A stretch of 64,000 bases of DNA from Pseudomonas huaxiensis (GTDB lineage Bacteria; Pseudomonadota; Gammaproteobacteria; Pseudomonadales; Pseudomonadaceae). How positions within the stretch are numbered: position 1 is the first letter of the stretch; every line of letters starts with the position of its first letter. The stretch is taken from NCBI RefSeq assembly GCF_003231275.1, contig NZ_QKVL01000006.1:124001-188000 (forward strand). Reading direction: 5' to 3'. The position numbers and the translations under genes are program-made. Under the pieces are notes generated by a model. The model worked only from the letters and a program-made list of their open reading frames with translations, made no database searches and was not told where the DNA came from. Positions 1-7,942 of this stretch are shown here, piece by piece.

Positions 1-725
1 GCCTGATCGCCTGCGACATGCTCGGCTTCGGCGATTCGGCCAAACCGCCGCGACACCGCTACAGCCTGCTGGAGCAGGCTGATCTGCAACAGGCGTTGCT
101 GGCACACCTGCAGGTGCATGAACCCGTGCACATCCTTGCCCACGACTACGGCGGCAGCGTCGCCCAGGAACTGTTGGCCCGACACCATGAAGGCGTGGCC
201 GAAGTCGCGACCTGCGCCTTTCTCAATGCCGGATTGTTTCCCGAACGTCACCGCTCGTTGCTGGCCCAACGGCTGCTGCTCAGCCACCTCGGCTGGCTGG
301 TGGCGCGAACCTTCAATCGCGATGATCTGGTGCACAGCGTCAGCCAGATCTATGGCCCCTGCACTCAGCCCAGTGAAAGCGCGCTGGACGATTGCTGGAG
401 CCTGATCACCTCGAACGGCGGCAATCGCATCCTGCACCGATTGTCGGCCTACGTGCCTGAGCGCCATCACCATCGAGAGCGATGGGTGGGCGCGCTGCAA
501 CAGGCGCGGATGCCGTTGCGCTTTATCAGCGGTGCGGTGGACCCGGTGTGCGGTGCGCACATGCTCGAGCGCTACCGTGAACTGGTGCCGCTGCCCGACA
601 CCGTGGCCCTTCCGGGCATCGGCCACTACCCTCATACCGAAGCACCGGCGCAGGTGCTGCGGCACTACCTGGATTTTCGTCAGCAACCCTTGACCAGTAG
701 CCTGCAGAAAGTCGCCTGGTCCTGA
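1..725 (+). CDS. alpha/beta hydrolase, 5'-truncated by window edge
   Basis: The reading frame is open from base 3, ahead of the first ATG at 18, and reads LIACDMLGFGDSAKP, so the N-terminus lies outside the window. The nucleophile elbow is A-H-D-Y-G, with Asp (about residue 43 counted from the ATG at 18) where serine hydrolases have Ser. This is the pattern of the epoxide hydrolase/haloalkane dehalogenase branch. A later G-A-V-D-P Asp and the G-I-G-H-Y-P His fit the rest of the triad. The substrate cannot be told. An SDR gene follows about 110 bp downstream on the same strand, which suggests a shared catabolic role but does not prove it. Confidence 0.85.
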   Translation, partial: LIACDMLGFGDSAKPPRHRYSLLEQADLQQALLAHLQVHEPVHILAHDYGGSVAQELLARHHEGVAEVATCAFLNAGLFPERHRSLLAQRLLLSHLGWLVARTFNRDDLVHSVSQIYGPCTQPSESALDDCWSLITSNGGNRILHRLSAYVPERHHHRERWVGALQQARMPLRFISGAVDPVCGAHMLERYRELVPLPDTVALPGIGHYPHTEAPAQVLRHYLDFRQQPLTSSLQKVAWS

Positions 726-834
726 CCTCGTCGTCACTTATTGCCCGCCATTCAGCGTCCGCCCGGTTGATTGTTCCGGGTCGGGCGCTGGCCGACACTG
801 GGCGTTCCGTTCCCTGTTCAGTTGGAGTTGTGCC

Positions 835-1749
835 ATGACCGATTCGGTGCGCCTGGAAGATAAAGTGGTGATCATCACGGGAGCCGGCGGCGGCCTCGGC
901 CGTGCCCACGCCCTGCTGTTCGCTCGCCACGGGGCGAAAGTGGTGGTCAACGACCTCGGCGGTTCGACCCACGGCGAGGGCGCCAATGCTTCGGCGGCAG
1001 ACCGTGTGGTGGCGCAGATCCGCGAAGCCGGCGGCACCGCGGTAGCCAACCACGACTCGGTCACCGACGGCCAGCGCATCGTCGAACAGGCCCTGGACAG
1101 CTTCGGCCGCGTCGATGTGGTGGTGAACAACGCCGGCATCCTGCGGGACAAGACCTTCCACAAAATGGACGACGCCGATTGGGACCTCGTCTACAAGGTC
1201 CACGTCGAGGGCGCCTACAAAGTCACCCGCGCCGCCTGGCCGCACTTGCGCGAGCAGAACTGGGGGCGGGTGATCTTCACCTCGTCGACCTCGGGCATCT
1301 ACGGCAACTTCGGTCAGGCCAACTACGGCATGGCCAAGCTTGGTCTGTACGGCCTGACCCGCACCCTGGCGCTGGAAGGGCGCAAGAGCGGCGTGCTGGT
1401 CAACGCCATTGCCCCGACGGGCGGCACGCGCATGACCGAAGGCCTGATTCCGCCGCAGGTGTTCGAACAGCTCAAGCCCGAGCTGGTCAGCCCGCTGGTG
1501 GTGTATCTGGGCAGTGAGCAGTGCCAGGACAGCGGCAACCTCTATGAAGTCGGCGGCGGCTGGATCGGCCAGGTGCGCTGGGAGCGCAGCCTGGGCGCCG
1601 GATTCGATCCGCAGCAGGGTTTCAGCGTCGAAGACGTCGCGGCCAACTGGGGCCGTATTGGCGACTTCGAAGGCGCCGTGCATCCGAAGGACAGCCTGGA
1701 AGCGCTGCAAGAGATGATGGCCAATCTGCAGGCGTTCGCCGGTCGCTGA
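835..1749 (+). CDS. SDR family oxidoreductase, multifunctional-enzyme-2 (3-hydroxyacyl-CoA dehydrogenase) type
   Basis: A 304-residue classical short-chain dehydrogenase/reductase. The dinucleotide-binding motif TGAGGGLG is at residues 15-22, NNAG follows the central strand, and the catalytic Ser, Tyr and Lys lie in the stretch around residues 149-168 (SSTSGIYG then NYGMAK). The long insert after the first helix (VNDLGGSTHGEG) is typical of the peroxisomal multifunctional enzyme type 2 / 17-beta-HSD4 branch, which oxidises 3-hydroxyacyl-CoAs. The ATG at 835 follows a GTTGGAG Shine-Dalgarno. The neighbouring hydrolase suggests lipid or xenobiotic catabolism. Exact substrate unknown. Confidence 0.85.
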   Translation: MTDSVRLEDKVVIITGAGGGLGRAHALLFARHGAKVVVNDLGGSTHGEGANASAADRVVAQIREAGGTAVANHDSVTDGQRIVEQALDSFGRVDVVVNNAGILRDKTFHKMDDADWDLVYKVHVEGAYKVTRAAWPHLREQNWGRVIFTSSTSGIYGNFGQANYGMAKLGLYGLTRTLALEGRKSGVLVNAIAPTGGTRMTEGLIPPQVFEQLKPELVSPLVVYLGSEQCQDSGNLYEVGGGWIGQVRWERSLGAGFDPQQGFSVEDVAANWGRIGDFEGAVHPKDSLEALQEMMANLQAFAGR

Positions 1750-1811
1750 AGCGGCTCGTTTCCCGTCGTGATCTATGCTGGGAAGCCGTGATCGCGACAG
1801 GAGTGCGAACG

Positions 1812-2150
1812 ATGTATGAATCAAAAAATGACGCTGTCATCTCGACCGAACAGTTCCGCACCCGCCTGCTGCTGCATGCGCTGGGCGCGGGTTTGCTGGT
1901 GGTGGGCTCGATCCTGATCGGGGTGACCGGGCATCTGTATTTCGAAGAAGGCGTGGAATGGTACGACGCGGCGTTCAACGCCACCTTGCTGCTGGGTGGC
2001 ATGGGCCCGGTGGACCTGCCGGAGACGCCGGGCGGCAAGGTATTTTTCGCTGTGTACGGGTTGTATGTGGGGCTGGTGTTTGTCGCCAGTATCGGCCTGA
2101 TTCTGGCGCCGGTGGCGCATCGGTTGTTGCACCGGTTTCATTGCGATTGA
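1812..2150 (+). CDS. small two-helix membrane protein with a potassium-channel-like pore loop
   Basis: A 112-residue protein starting at ATG 1812, chosen because ACAGGAG at 1797-1803 sits 8 nt ahead; a GTG at 1788 in the same frame has no such site. There are two strong membrane segments (about residues 21-42 and 79-102). Between them the stretch WYDAAFNATLLLGGMGPVD resembles the pore helix and filter of two-TM potassium channels, but the T-x-G-Y-G-D filter is replaced by L-L-G-G-M-G-P. The family is unnamed to me. It may be a degenerate channel or a sensor derived from one. No operon partner is evident. Confidence 0.7.
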   Translation: MYESKNDAVISTEQFRTRLLLHALGAGLLVVGSILIGVTGHLYFEEGVEWYDAAFNATLLLGGMGPVDLPETPGGKVFFAVYGLYVGLVFVASIGLILAPVAHRLLHRFHCD

Positions 2151-2244
2151 AGCAGCTACGAGTGGCAAGCGCAAAGCTGCAAGATTGACCGCGGCGCACC
2201 TTGCTCTTCCTTGCAACTTGCAGCTTCAAACTTGCGGCTGCTCC

Positions 2245-2276
2245 AAATAAAAAAGGCCGCTGCAAAGGCAGCGGCC
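2245..2276 (-). terminator. rho-independent terminator
   Basis: The stem GGCCGCTGC (2255-2263) pairs perfectly with GCAGCGGCC (2268-2276) around a 4-nt loop. On the minus strand it is followed by TTTTTTATTT, so it stops minus-strand transcription coming from the hmgR / candidate sRNA side. Confidence 0.85.
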
Positions 2277-2442
2277 AAGTAAGACGCAGATCAAGGAGCT
2301 TCAAAATCAACGTCGGTGAAACTGAAGGGTGACGCTTCGGAACAACAATCGAGGAGCACTCTAGGGGGAGAGCATTAACCGACCATTAAGGGGGCCGAAG
2401 CGTCAACTTCGCGCCTTGGCGAACACCGGATCGCCAAGACAG
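2245..2442 (-). ncRNA. candidate intergenic small RNA, about 195 nt
   Basis: On the minus strand a TATCCT -10-like box (2448-2453) precedes a perfect 7-bp hairpin (TTGGCGA 2416-2422 with TCGCCAA 2431-2437). A long-range 10-bp stem follows (GACGCTTCGG 2331-2340 with CCGAAGCGTC 2395-2404), and the unit ends in an intrinsic terminator with a T tract at 2245-2276. The segment has no convincing ORF. It lies just downstream of hmgR but is separated from it by another hairpin (2494-2518). The -35 region is poor (TTTTTC). I do not recognise a named RNA family. It could instead be a structured hmgR 3' UTR. Confidence 0.45.
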
Positions 2443-2493
2443 GACAAAGGATAGTCAGCTCCAACCTGCGGAAAAATAGTGCTTTCTGACATT

Positions 2494-2518
2494 CACTGTT
2501 GCGCTGTTCGCAACAGTG
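2494..2518 (-). terminator. hairpin directly downstream of hmgR
   Basis: CACTGTTGCG (2494-2503) and CGCAACAGTG (2509-2518) form a perfect 10-bp inverted repeat with a 5-nt loop, 12 bp beyond the hmgR stop. There is no good T tract, so it may be an imperfect terminator, an RNA-stabilising 3' hairpin or a protein site. Confidence 0.4.
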
Positions 2519-2530
2519 CACCAAAGCGGG

Positions 2531-3313
2531 TCACTGCGCCTCTTCATAGCCCATTCGCCAACTGATCGCCTTCGCCGTCGCCAGCAGCGTCTCGGCGGCC
2601 GGGCCTTGTTCGTCGGCGTGGAAGATCGAAGTCGGGCCGACCACGGTGATCACCGCGGCAATCTTGCCCATCGCGTTGAACACCGGCGCTGATAGCGCGT
2701 CCACTCCCGGCATCAGCAAACCGTGCACATGGTGCAGGCCACGTTTGCGGATTTGGGCGAACAGTTGCTCATACTCCGTAGCGCTGTGGCCGGCTTGCGC
2801 CAATTCCTCGTCACGCAGTTCGATGGTTTCCCGCTCCGGCAGGTAGGCGCCGAACACCAGCCCGGTGGACGAGCTGAGCAGTGGCAGTACCGAACCGATC
2901 TGCGTGACCACCGTCACCGCACGCACCGCCGGCTCGATATTCACCACCGTCGCACCCTGATTCCCCCACACGGCGATGAAGCAGCTTTCATTCAGCTCGT
3001 CGCGCAATTGCGACAGCGGCATCGCCGCGACTTTCAGCACCTCCATTCCGCCCAACGCCGCCAGACCGACCCGCAGCGCTTCGCGACCCAGGCCGTAATG
3101 GTTGGTGGCCTGGTCCTGCTCGGCGAAGCCGCTGGCGATCAGCGCCTGGAGATAGCGATGGACCTTGCTCGCCGGCATCTGCACGTGTTCGGCCAGGCGC
3201 GACAGCGAGGTGGCCGGGGACAACTGCGCGAGGGCCTTGAGAATGTCGGTGCCGACTTCCGCCGAGCGAACCTTCTGTTTGCCGTTGTCGGCGGGGGGCG
3301 TGGCTTTGGGCAT
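2531..3313 (-). CDS. hmgR: IclR-family repressor of homogentisate catabolism
   Basis: A 260-residue IclR-type regulator. The N-terminal winged HTH covers about residues 20-80 (LSRLAEHVQMPASKVHRYLQ) and the C-terminal IclR effector domain occupies the rest. I use the ATG at 3313; a GTG at 3325 would add four residues and neither start has a clear ribosome site. It is divergent from hmgA-fahA-maiA. In P. putida, HmgR is an IclR-type repressor of hmgABC that responds to homogentisate, so the position and family together support the name. The operator predicted for it lies at 3531-3562. Confidence 0.85.
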   Translation of the reverse strand: MPKATPPADNGKQKVRSAEVGTDILKALAQLSPATSLSRLAEHVQMPASKVHRYLQALIASGFAEQDQATNHYGLGREALRVGLAALGGMEVLKVAAMPLSQLRDELNESCFIAVWGNQGATVVNIEPAVRAVTVVTQIGSVLPLLSSSTGLVFGAYLPERETIELRDEELAQAGHSATEYEQLFAQIRKRGLHHVHGLLMPGVDALSAPVFNAMGKIAAVITVVGPTSIFHADEQGPAAETLLATAKAISWRMGYEEAQ

Positions 3314-3361
3314 GGCGGCGGTCACTGTGCGAGAGCGGGAGAGGGCACTGCGGTATGACCC

Positions 3362-3475
3362 ATCGCTGGCAAGCCAGCTCCCACAAAAGCTATGTGAAAA
3401 CCTCGGGTCTTCGAAGAGCGCCTGGGTTTTTCACACGGCCTCCACAGGCACTGTGGGAGCTGGCTTGCCAGCGAT
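3362..3475. repeat. inverted REP pair (REPIN-like)
   Basis: ATCGCTGGCAAGCCAGCTCCCAC (3362-3384) is mirrored by its exact reverse complement at 3453-3475. The pair, about 114 bp, fills much of the space between divergent hmgR and hmgA. Confidence 0.9.
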
Positions 3476-3515
3476 CGGTCATACCGCGGTGCACGAGGAC
3501 GGAGGTCTTTATAAC

Positions 3516-3562
3516 TTGACGCCCCCAGGCAATCAAATTACGTTATGCGTAATCAAATTACG
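3516..3562 (+). promoter_or_regulatory. hmgA promoter and HmgR operator
   Basis: A TTGACG -35-like box at 3516-3521 is followed at normal spacing by a weak -10 region (about 3539-3547). AATCAAATTACG occurs twice, at 3531-3542 and 3551-3562, exactly 20 bp apart. The second copy completes a perfect palindrome CGTAAT-CAA-ATTACG (3548-3562). The HmgR site described in P. putida is a palindromic motif of about 17 bp plus an external direct repeat, which is the same layout. Repressor bound here would cover the -10 and start site. Confidence 0.8.
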
Positions 3563-3655
3563 AATAACAATAACGCAGAAGCGCCGCCATCGCTGCCTAC
3601 GGCAGGCCGGGTGGTCAACCTGCCACAACCGGCCCGGACACGGCCTGGAGGCTCG

Positions 3656-4957
3656 ATGAACCTCGATTCCACTTCCGCCCTCGCTTACCAGAGCGGCTTC
3701 GGCAACGAATTTGCCAGCGAGGCACTGCCCGGTGCCCTGCCGGTCGGCCAGAATTCCCCGCAGAAAGCGCCGTACGGGCTGTACGCCGAATTGCTGTCGG
3801 GCACCGCGTTCACCATGACCCGCCACGAACAGCGCCGCACCTGGTTGTACCGCATCCGTCCTTCGGCACTGCACCCGGCGTTCGTGCGTCTGGAGCGGCA
3901 ACTGGCCGGCGGTTCGCTGGGCGCGATCACGCCCAACCGGCTGCGCTGGAGCCCGCTGGAAATGCCGGCCGAGCCCACCGACTTCATCGACGGCTGGGTC
4001 ACCATGGCGGCCAACTCGGCGGCGGAAAAACCAGCCGGTATCAGCATTCATTGCTACCGCGCCAATCGCTCCATGGAACGCGTGTTCTTCAATGCCGACG
4101 GTGAATTGCTGCTGGTGCCGCAACAGGGCCGCCTGGGTCTGTTCACCGAATTGGGCCGGCTGGAAGTGGGGCCGCTGGAAATCGCGGTGATCCCGCGCGG
4201 GATGAAATTCCGTGTCGAGCTGCTTGACGGTGAGGCCCGCGGCTACATCGCCGAAAACCACGGCGCGCCGCTGCGAATCCCGGACCTTGGCCCGATCGGC
4301 AGCAACGGCCTGGCCAATCCGCGCGACTTCCTTGCGCCGGTGGCGCACTACGAGGAGCAGACCGGCCCGGTGCAACTGGTGCAGAAATTCCTCGGCGAAC
4401 TGTGGGGCTGCGAGTTGCAGCATTCGCCGCTGGATGTGGTCGCCTGGCACGGCAACAACGTGCCGTACAAATACGACCTGCGCCTGTTCAACACCATCGG
4501 CACCGTCAGCTACGACCATCCCGATCCGTCGATCTTCACCGTGCTGACCTCGCCGACCAGCGTGCCGGGCATGGCCAACCTCGACTTCGTGATCTTCCCG
4601 CCGCGCTGGATGGTCGCCGAGAAGACCTTCCGTCCACCGTGGTTCCACCGCAACCTGATGAACGAGTTCATGGGCCTGATCCAGGGCGAGTACGACGCCA
4701 AGGCCGAAGGCTTCCTGCCCGGCGGCGCTTCGCTGCACGCCTGCATGAGCGCCCATGGCCCGGACGCCGAGACTTGCGCCAAGGCCATCGCCGTGGACCT
4801 GGCGCCCAACAAGATCGACAACACCATGGCCTTCATGTTCGAGACCAGCCAGGTGCTGCGTCCGAGCCGCCATGCGCTGGACTGCCCGCAGTTGCAGAAC
4901 GACTACGATAGTTGCTGGGCCACGCTGCCGAGCACCTTCACCCCGAACCGGAGATAA
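3656..4957 (+). CDS. hmgA: homogentisate 1,2-dioxygenase
   Basis: A 433-residue enzyme that opens the homogentisate ring to maleylacetoacetate in tyrosine/phenylalanine breakdown. The start is the ATG at 3656 behind GGAGG, which gives the family-typical N-terminus [19 protein letters not shown]; the open frame reaches back to 3545 but that part would overlap the operator. The C-terminal cupin carries the iron ligands: the His and Glu of [11 protein letters not shown] and the His of HGPD. It is the first gene of hmgA-fahA-maiA, with fahA 2 nt downstream. It is likely repressed by HmgR and induced by homogentisate. Confidence 0.97.
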   Translation: MNLDSTSALAYQSGFGNEFASEALPGALPVGQNSPQKAPYGLYAELLSGTAFTMTRHEQRRTWLYRIRPSALHPAFVRLERQLAGGSLGAITPNRLRWSPLEMPAEPTDFIDGWVTMAANSAAEKPAGISIHCYRANRSMERVFFNADGELLLVPQQGRLGLFTELGRLEVGPLEIAVIPRGMKFRVELLDGEARGYIAENHGAPLRIPDLGPIGSNGLANPRDFLAPVAHYEEQTGPVQLVQKFLGELWGCELQHSPLDVVAWHGNNVPYKYDLRLFNTIGTVSYDHPDPSIFTVLTSPTSVPGMANLDFVIFPPRWMVAEKTFRPPWFHRNLMNEFMGLIQGEYDAKAEGFLPGGASLHACMSAHGPDAETCAKAIAVDLAPNKIDNTMAFMFETSQVLRPSRHALDCPQLQNDYDSCWATLPSTFTPNRR

Positions 4958-4959
4958 GC

Positions 4960-6252
4960 ATGAATCAGACCGCCATTGCCCGCAGTTGGGTCGAGCACGC
5001 CAACGGGCATAGCGACTTCCCGCTGCAGAACCTGCCGCTGGGGATCTTCAGCCGCGCCGGTGGAGAGCGCCGTTGCGGCGTCGCCATCGGTGATGCCATT
5101 CTCGATCTGGATGCCGTACTGACTGCCGGCCTGTTCGACGGTGAAGCCCGTGCGGCTGCCGAAGCCACTCGCGGCGGCGCACTCAACGCCTTCTTTGCCC
5201 TGGGTCGCGGCGCCCGTGTCGCCCTGCGCCAGCGGCTGCTGGAACTGCTGACTGAAGGCAGTCCGCACCAGGCTGTGCTGCAGGCCGCGCTGTACCCGGC
5301 CAGCGAGTGCGAACTGCACCTGCCGGCGCGGATCGGTGACTACACCGACTTCTACGTCGGTATCGAGCACGCCAAGAACGTCGGCAAGCTGTTCCGTCCC
5401 GACAACCCGCTGCTGCCCAATTACAAATACGTGCCGATCGGCTACCACGGCCGCGCCTCGACCATTCGTCCGTCTGGTACCGACGTGCGCCGTCCGAAGG
5501 GCCAGACCCTGCCGGCCGGCCAGACCGAGCCGAGCTTCGGCCCGTGCGCGCGCCTGGACTACGAACTGGAAATCGGCATCTGGATCGGCCAGGGCAACGA
5601 CCTGGGCGACGCCATCCCGGTGGCTGAGGCCGCCGAGCACATCGCCGGTTTCTGCCTGCTCAACGACTGGTCGGCGCGGGATATCCAGGCGTGGGAATAC
5701 CAGCCGCTGGGTCCGTTCCTGTCCAAGAGCTTCATTTCCACCGTCTCGCCCTGGGTCGTCACTGCCGAGGCGCTTGAGCCGTTCCGTTGCGCCCAGCCGG
5801 CGCGTCCGGAAGGTGATCCACAGCCGCTGTCCTACTTGCTGGACAAGCGTGATCAAGCGGGCGGCGCCTTCGATATCGAACTGGAAGTGCTGCTGCTCAC
5901 CGAGAGCATGCGCGAGCAAAACCTGCCCGCCCATCGCCTGACCCTGAGCAACACCCTGAGCATGTACTGGACCGTGGCGCAGATGGTTGCGCACCACAGC
6001 GTCAACGGTTGCCAGTTGCAGCCCGGCGACCTGTTCGGTTCCGGCACTTTGTCTGGCGCCAAGCCCGGTCAGTTCGGCAGCCTGCTGGAGATCACCGAGG
6101 GCGGCAAACTGCCGGTGGAACTGGCGAGCGGTGAAGTGCGCAAGTTCCTTGAAGACGGCGACGAAATCATCCTGCGCGCACGTGCCAGGCGCGACGGCGT
6201 GGCCAGCATCGGCTTCGGCGAATGCCGCGGCAAAGTCGTCGCGGCGCACTGA
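4960..6252 (+). CDS. fahA: fumarylacetoacetase
   Basis: A 430-residue cytoplasmic hydrolase that splits fumarylacetoacetate to fumarate and acetoacetate, the last step of tyrosine catabolism (hmgB in the P. putida naming). The family active-site residues are visible: Asp and His in YTDFYVGIEHAKN, acidic metal ligands in DYELEIG, NDWSARDIQAWEY, and the Lys of GPFLSKSF. The start at 4960 follows a GGAG box that overlaps the end of hmgA, so translation is probably coupled. The length is normal for the family. Confidence 0.97.
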   Translation: MNQTAIARSWVEHANGHSDFPLQNLPLGIFSRAGGERRCGVAIGDAILDLDAVLTAGLFDGEARAAAEATRGGALNAFFALGRGARVALRQRLLELLTEGSPHQAVLQAALYPASECELHLPARIGDYTDFYVGIEHAKNVGKLFRPDNPLLPNYKYVPIGYHGRASTIRPSGTDVRRPKGQTLPAGQTEPSFGPCARLDYELEIGIWIGQGNDLGDAIPVAEAAEHIAGFCLLNDWSARDIQAWEYQPLGPFLSKSFISTVSPWVVTAEALEPFRCAQPARPEGDPQPLSYLLDKRDQAGGAFDIELEVLLLTESMREQNLPAHRLTLSNTLSMYWTVAQMVAHHSVNGCQLQPGDLFGSGTLSGAKPGQFGSLLEITEGGKLPVELASGEVRKFLEDGDEIILRARARRDGVASIGFGECRGKVVAAH

Positions 6253-6264
6253 GAGGGCAGGGGC

Positions 6265-6900
6265 ATGGAACTCTTCACCTACTACCGTTCCACCTCGTCG
6301 TATCGGGTGCGCATTGCGCTGGCGCTCAAGCAACTGGAGTTCCAGTCGCTGCCGGTCAACCTGCTCAAGGGCGAACAGCGCGAGGAACACTTCCTTGCGC
6401 TCAATCCCCAGGGCCGGGTGCCGGCGCTGAAGGCCGATTCCGGCGAACTGCTGGTACAGTCACCGGCAATCATCGAGTACCTGGAAGAGGTTTATCCACA
6501 GCCCGCGCTATTGCCGCAGGACCCGGTGCAACGCGCCCGGGCCCGGGGCGTGGCGGCGTTGATCGGCTGTGATATCCATCCGTTGCACAACGTCAGCGTG
6601 CTGAACCAGTTGCGTCAACTGGGGCAGGACGAGGCGGCGGTGAATCAGTGGATTGCCCACTGGATCAGCCAGGGGCTGGCGGCGGTGGAGCAGTTGATTG
6701 GCGACAGCGGCTTCTGCTTCGGCGATGAGCCGGGGTTGGCGGATGTGTACCTGATTCCGCAGGTGTATGCGGCCAAGCGCTTCAATATCGACCTGGGCGG
6801 CTATCCACGGATCTTGCGGGTGGTGGAATTGACGGAGGAGCATCCGGCGTTCGTCATGGCGCACCCTTCGCGGCAGCCGGATACGCCGGCTGCTGGGTGA
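6265..6900 (+). CDS. maiA: maleylacetoacetate isomerase (zeta-class GST)
   Basis: A 211-residue glutathione S-transferase-fold protein that isomerises maleylacetoacetate to fumarylacetoacetate with glutathione (hmgC in the P. putida naming). The N-terminal thioredoxin-like domain holds YYRSTSSYRVRIALALK. The zeta-class S-S-C-x-x-R motif appears here as S-T-S-S-Y-R, with Ser for Cys as in many bacterial members. QSPAIIEYLEE is the gamma-glutamyl binding motif. It lies 12 nt after fahA and closes the operon. A REP pair follows and no obvious intrinsic terminator is seen. Confidence 0.95.
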   Translation: MELFTYYRSTSSYRVRIALALKQLEFQSLPVNLLKGEQREEHFLALNPQGRVPALKADSGELLVQSPAIIEYLEEVYPQPALLPQDPVQRARARGVAALIGCDIHPLHNVSVLNQLRQLGQDEAAVNQWIAHWISQGLAAVEQLIGDSGFCFGDEPGLADVYLIPQVYAAKRFNIDLGGYPRILRVVELTEEHPAFVMAHPSRQPDTPAAG

Positions 6901-6934
6901 ATTCATGGGCCTAATCGCTGCGGTTCGGCGCCCC

Positions 6935-7001
6935 GACAAGCCAGCTCCCACAGTGATCGTTTGCTCAGCACAAACCCTGTGGGAGCTGGCTTGCCAGCGA
7001 T
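6935..7001. repeat. inverted REP pair (REPIN-like)
   Basis: A shortened left arm (CAAGCCAGCTCCCAC, ending at 6951) faces a full GTGGGAGCTGGCTTGCCAGCGAT at 6979-7001. It lies between the convergent genes maiA and the SirB1-like gene. Confidence 0.85.
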
Positions 7002-7019
7002 AAGGCCCTGAAGTTTTCC

Positions 7020-7826
7020 CTAATGAACTGACCTTTTCCCCGGCGGTAACTGCGCCAACCGCTCCGTCAGCCGCAACCGCTGGATCGGATCATCCGTCAG
7101 CAACAACGCATGCTCCAGGTCGAAGCGTTCGGCGTGGGGGCAATCCAGATGCTGATAAAGCGTCGCCCGCGCCAGGTAATCACTGGCCAGCGGCGGCCCC
7201 AGGTCCAGCACCCGTTCGGCATCCTTCAACGCCGCCAGATCGTTGTCATGGGTCGCATGCAACTGCCGCAAATTACGCGACAGGCGCTGAAGCATCTGCC
7301 GCGCACTGGCGACCTGCAGATGTTCTGCACTCAACGGCACCTGCGGACCGAACTGGCGACCAAGCAATTCGCGGCAATCGGCCGGGTACAACCGCCGCCC
7401 GCCGCACGGATCAAGCAGATGATCCGCCCCCGGCACCCGCAGCAGAAAATGCCCCGGAAAATTCACCCCCTCCAATGGAATCGACAACCCGCGAGCCAAC
7501 TCCAGCGTCAACAGCGCCAGCGTCAACGGCTGGCCGCGACGGCGTAGCAGCAATTGATCGAGCATTCCGGCCTGGGGCCGCAGCGGGTGATATTCGTCTT
7601 CCTGGAAACCCAGTGCGCAGAGCTTGCGCAGCAGGGGCTGGGCCAGCTCGGCCAGCGGCAGCATCGGCAGGCTGTTGCTCACCTCATGCTGCAGCGCCAG
7701 CACGGCGTTCATCACCTGCGACGGCTGCACCTTTTCGTCATGCTCGGCGGCAATCCACAGCCCGGCCTCGAACAAGGCCAGGGGAGTGCGTTCCAGACAG
7801 GCCAGGCAGGCTTGGCGTGGGTTCAT
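7020..7826 (-). CDS. SirB1-family protein (transglutaminase-like plus TPR-like tail)
   Basis: A 268-residue soluble protein of the SirB1 / DUF1338-neighbour type found across proteobacteria. The central block (QPLTLALLTLELARGLSIPL, then FPGHFLLRV and DPCGGR) is the SirB1 transglutaminase-like core, with an invariant-looking His in PGHFLL and Asp in LDPCGG. The Cys expected of true transglutaminases is not evident, so catalysis is doubtful. The last third is helical, with ALKDAERVLDLGP resembling a TPR. It is divergently arranged with the downstream dehydrogenase. Role unknown. Confidence 0.8.
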   Translation of the reverse strand: MNPRQACLACLERTPLALFEAGLWIAAEHDEKVQPSQVMNAVLALQHEVSNSLPMLPLAELAQPLLRKLCALGFQEDEYHPLRPQAGMLDQLLLRRRGQPLTLALLTLELARGLSIPLEGVNFPGHFLLRVPGADHLLDPCGGRRLYPADCRELLGRQFGPQVPLSAEHLQVASARQMLQRLSRNLRQLHATHDNDLAALKDAERVLDLGPPLASDYLARATLYQHLDCPHAERFDLEHALLLTDDPIQRLRLTERLAQLPPGKRSVH

Positions 7827-7942
7827 GGTGGTCTCCGCTGAGAGCTTCTGTTTTAGCCCTAGCGCATCGTTTCGTCCAGTGCTCCGGCAGGGTTCGGGGC
7901 GACGCCTATACTTGTTTCAGCACTGTAACCGAGGGCCTGTAG

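Noticed and set aside
526-1824. 432-codon minus-strand frame over the SDR gene
   Set aside because: It covers a hydrolase end and a complete SDR and lacks a ribosome site or family motifs.
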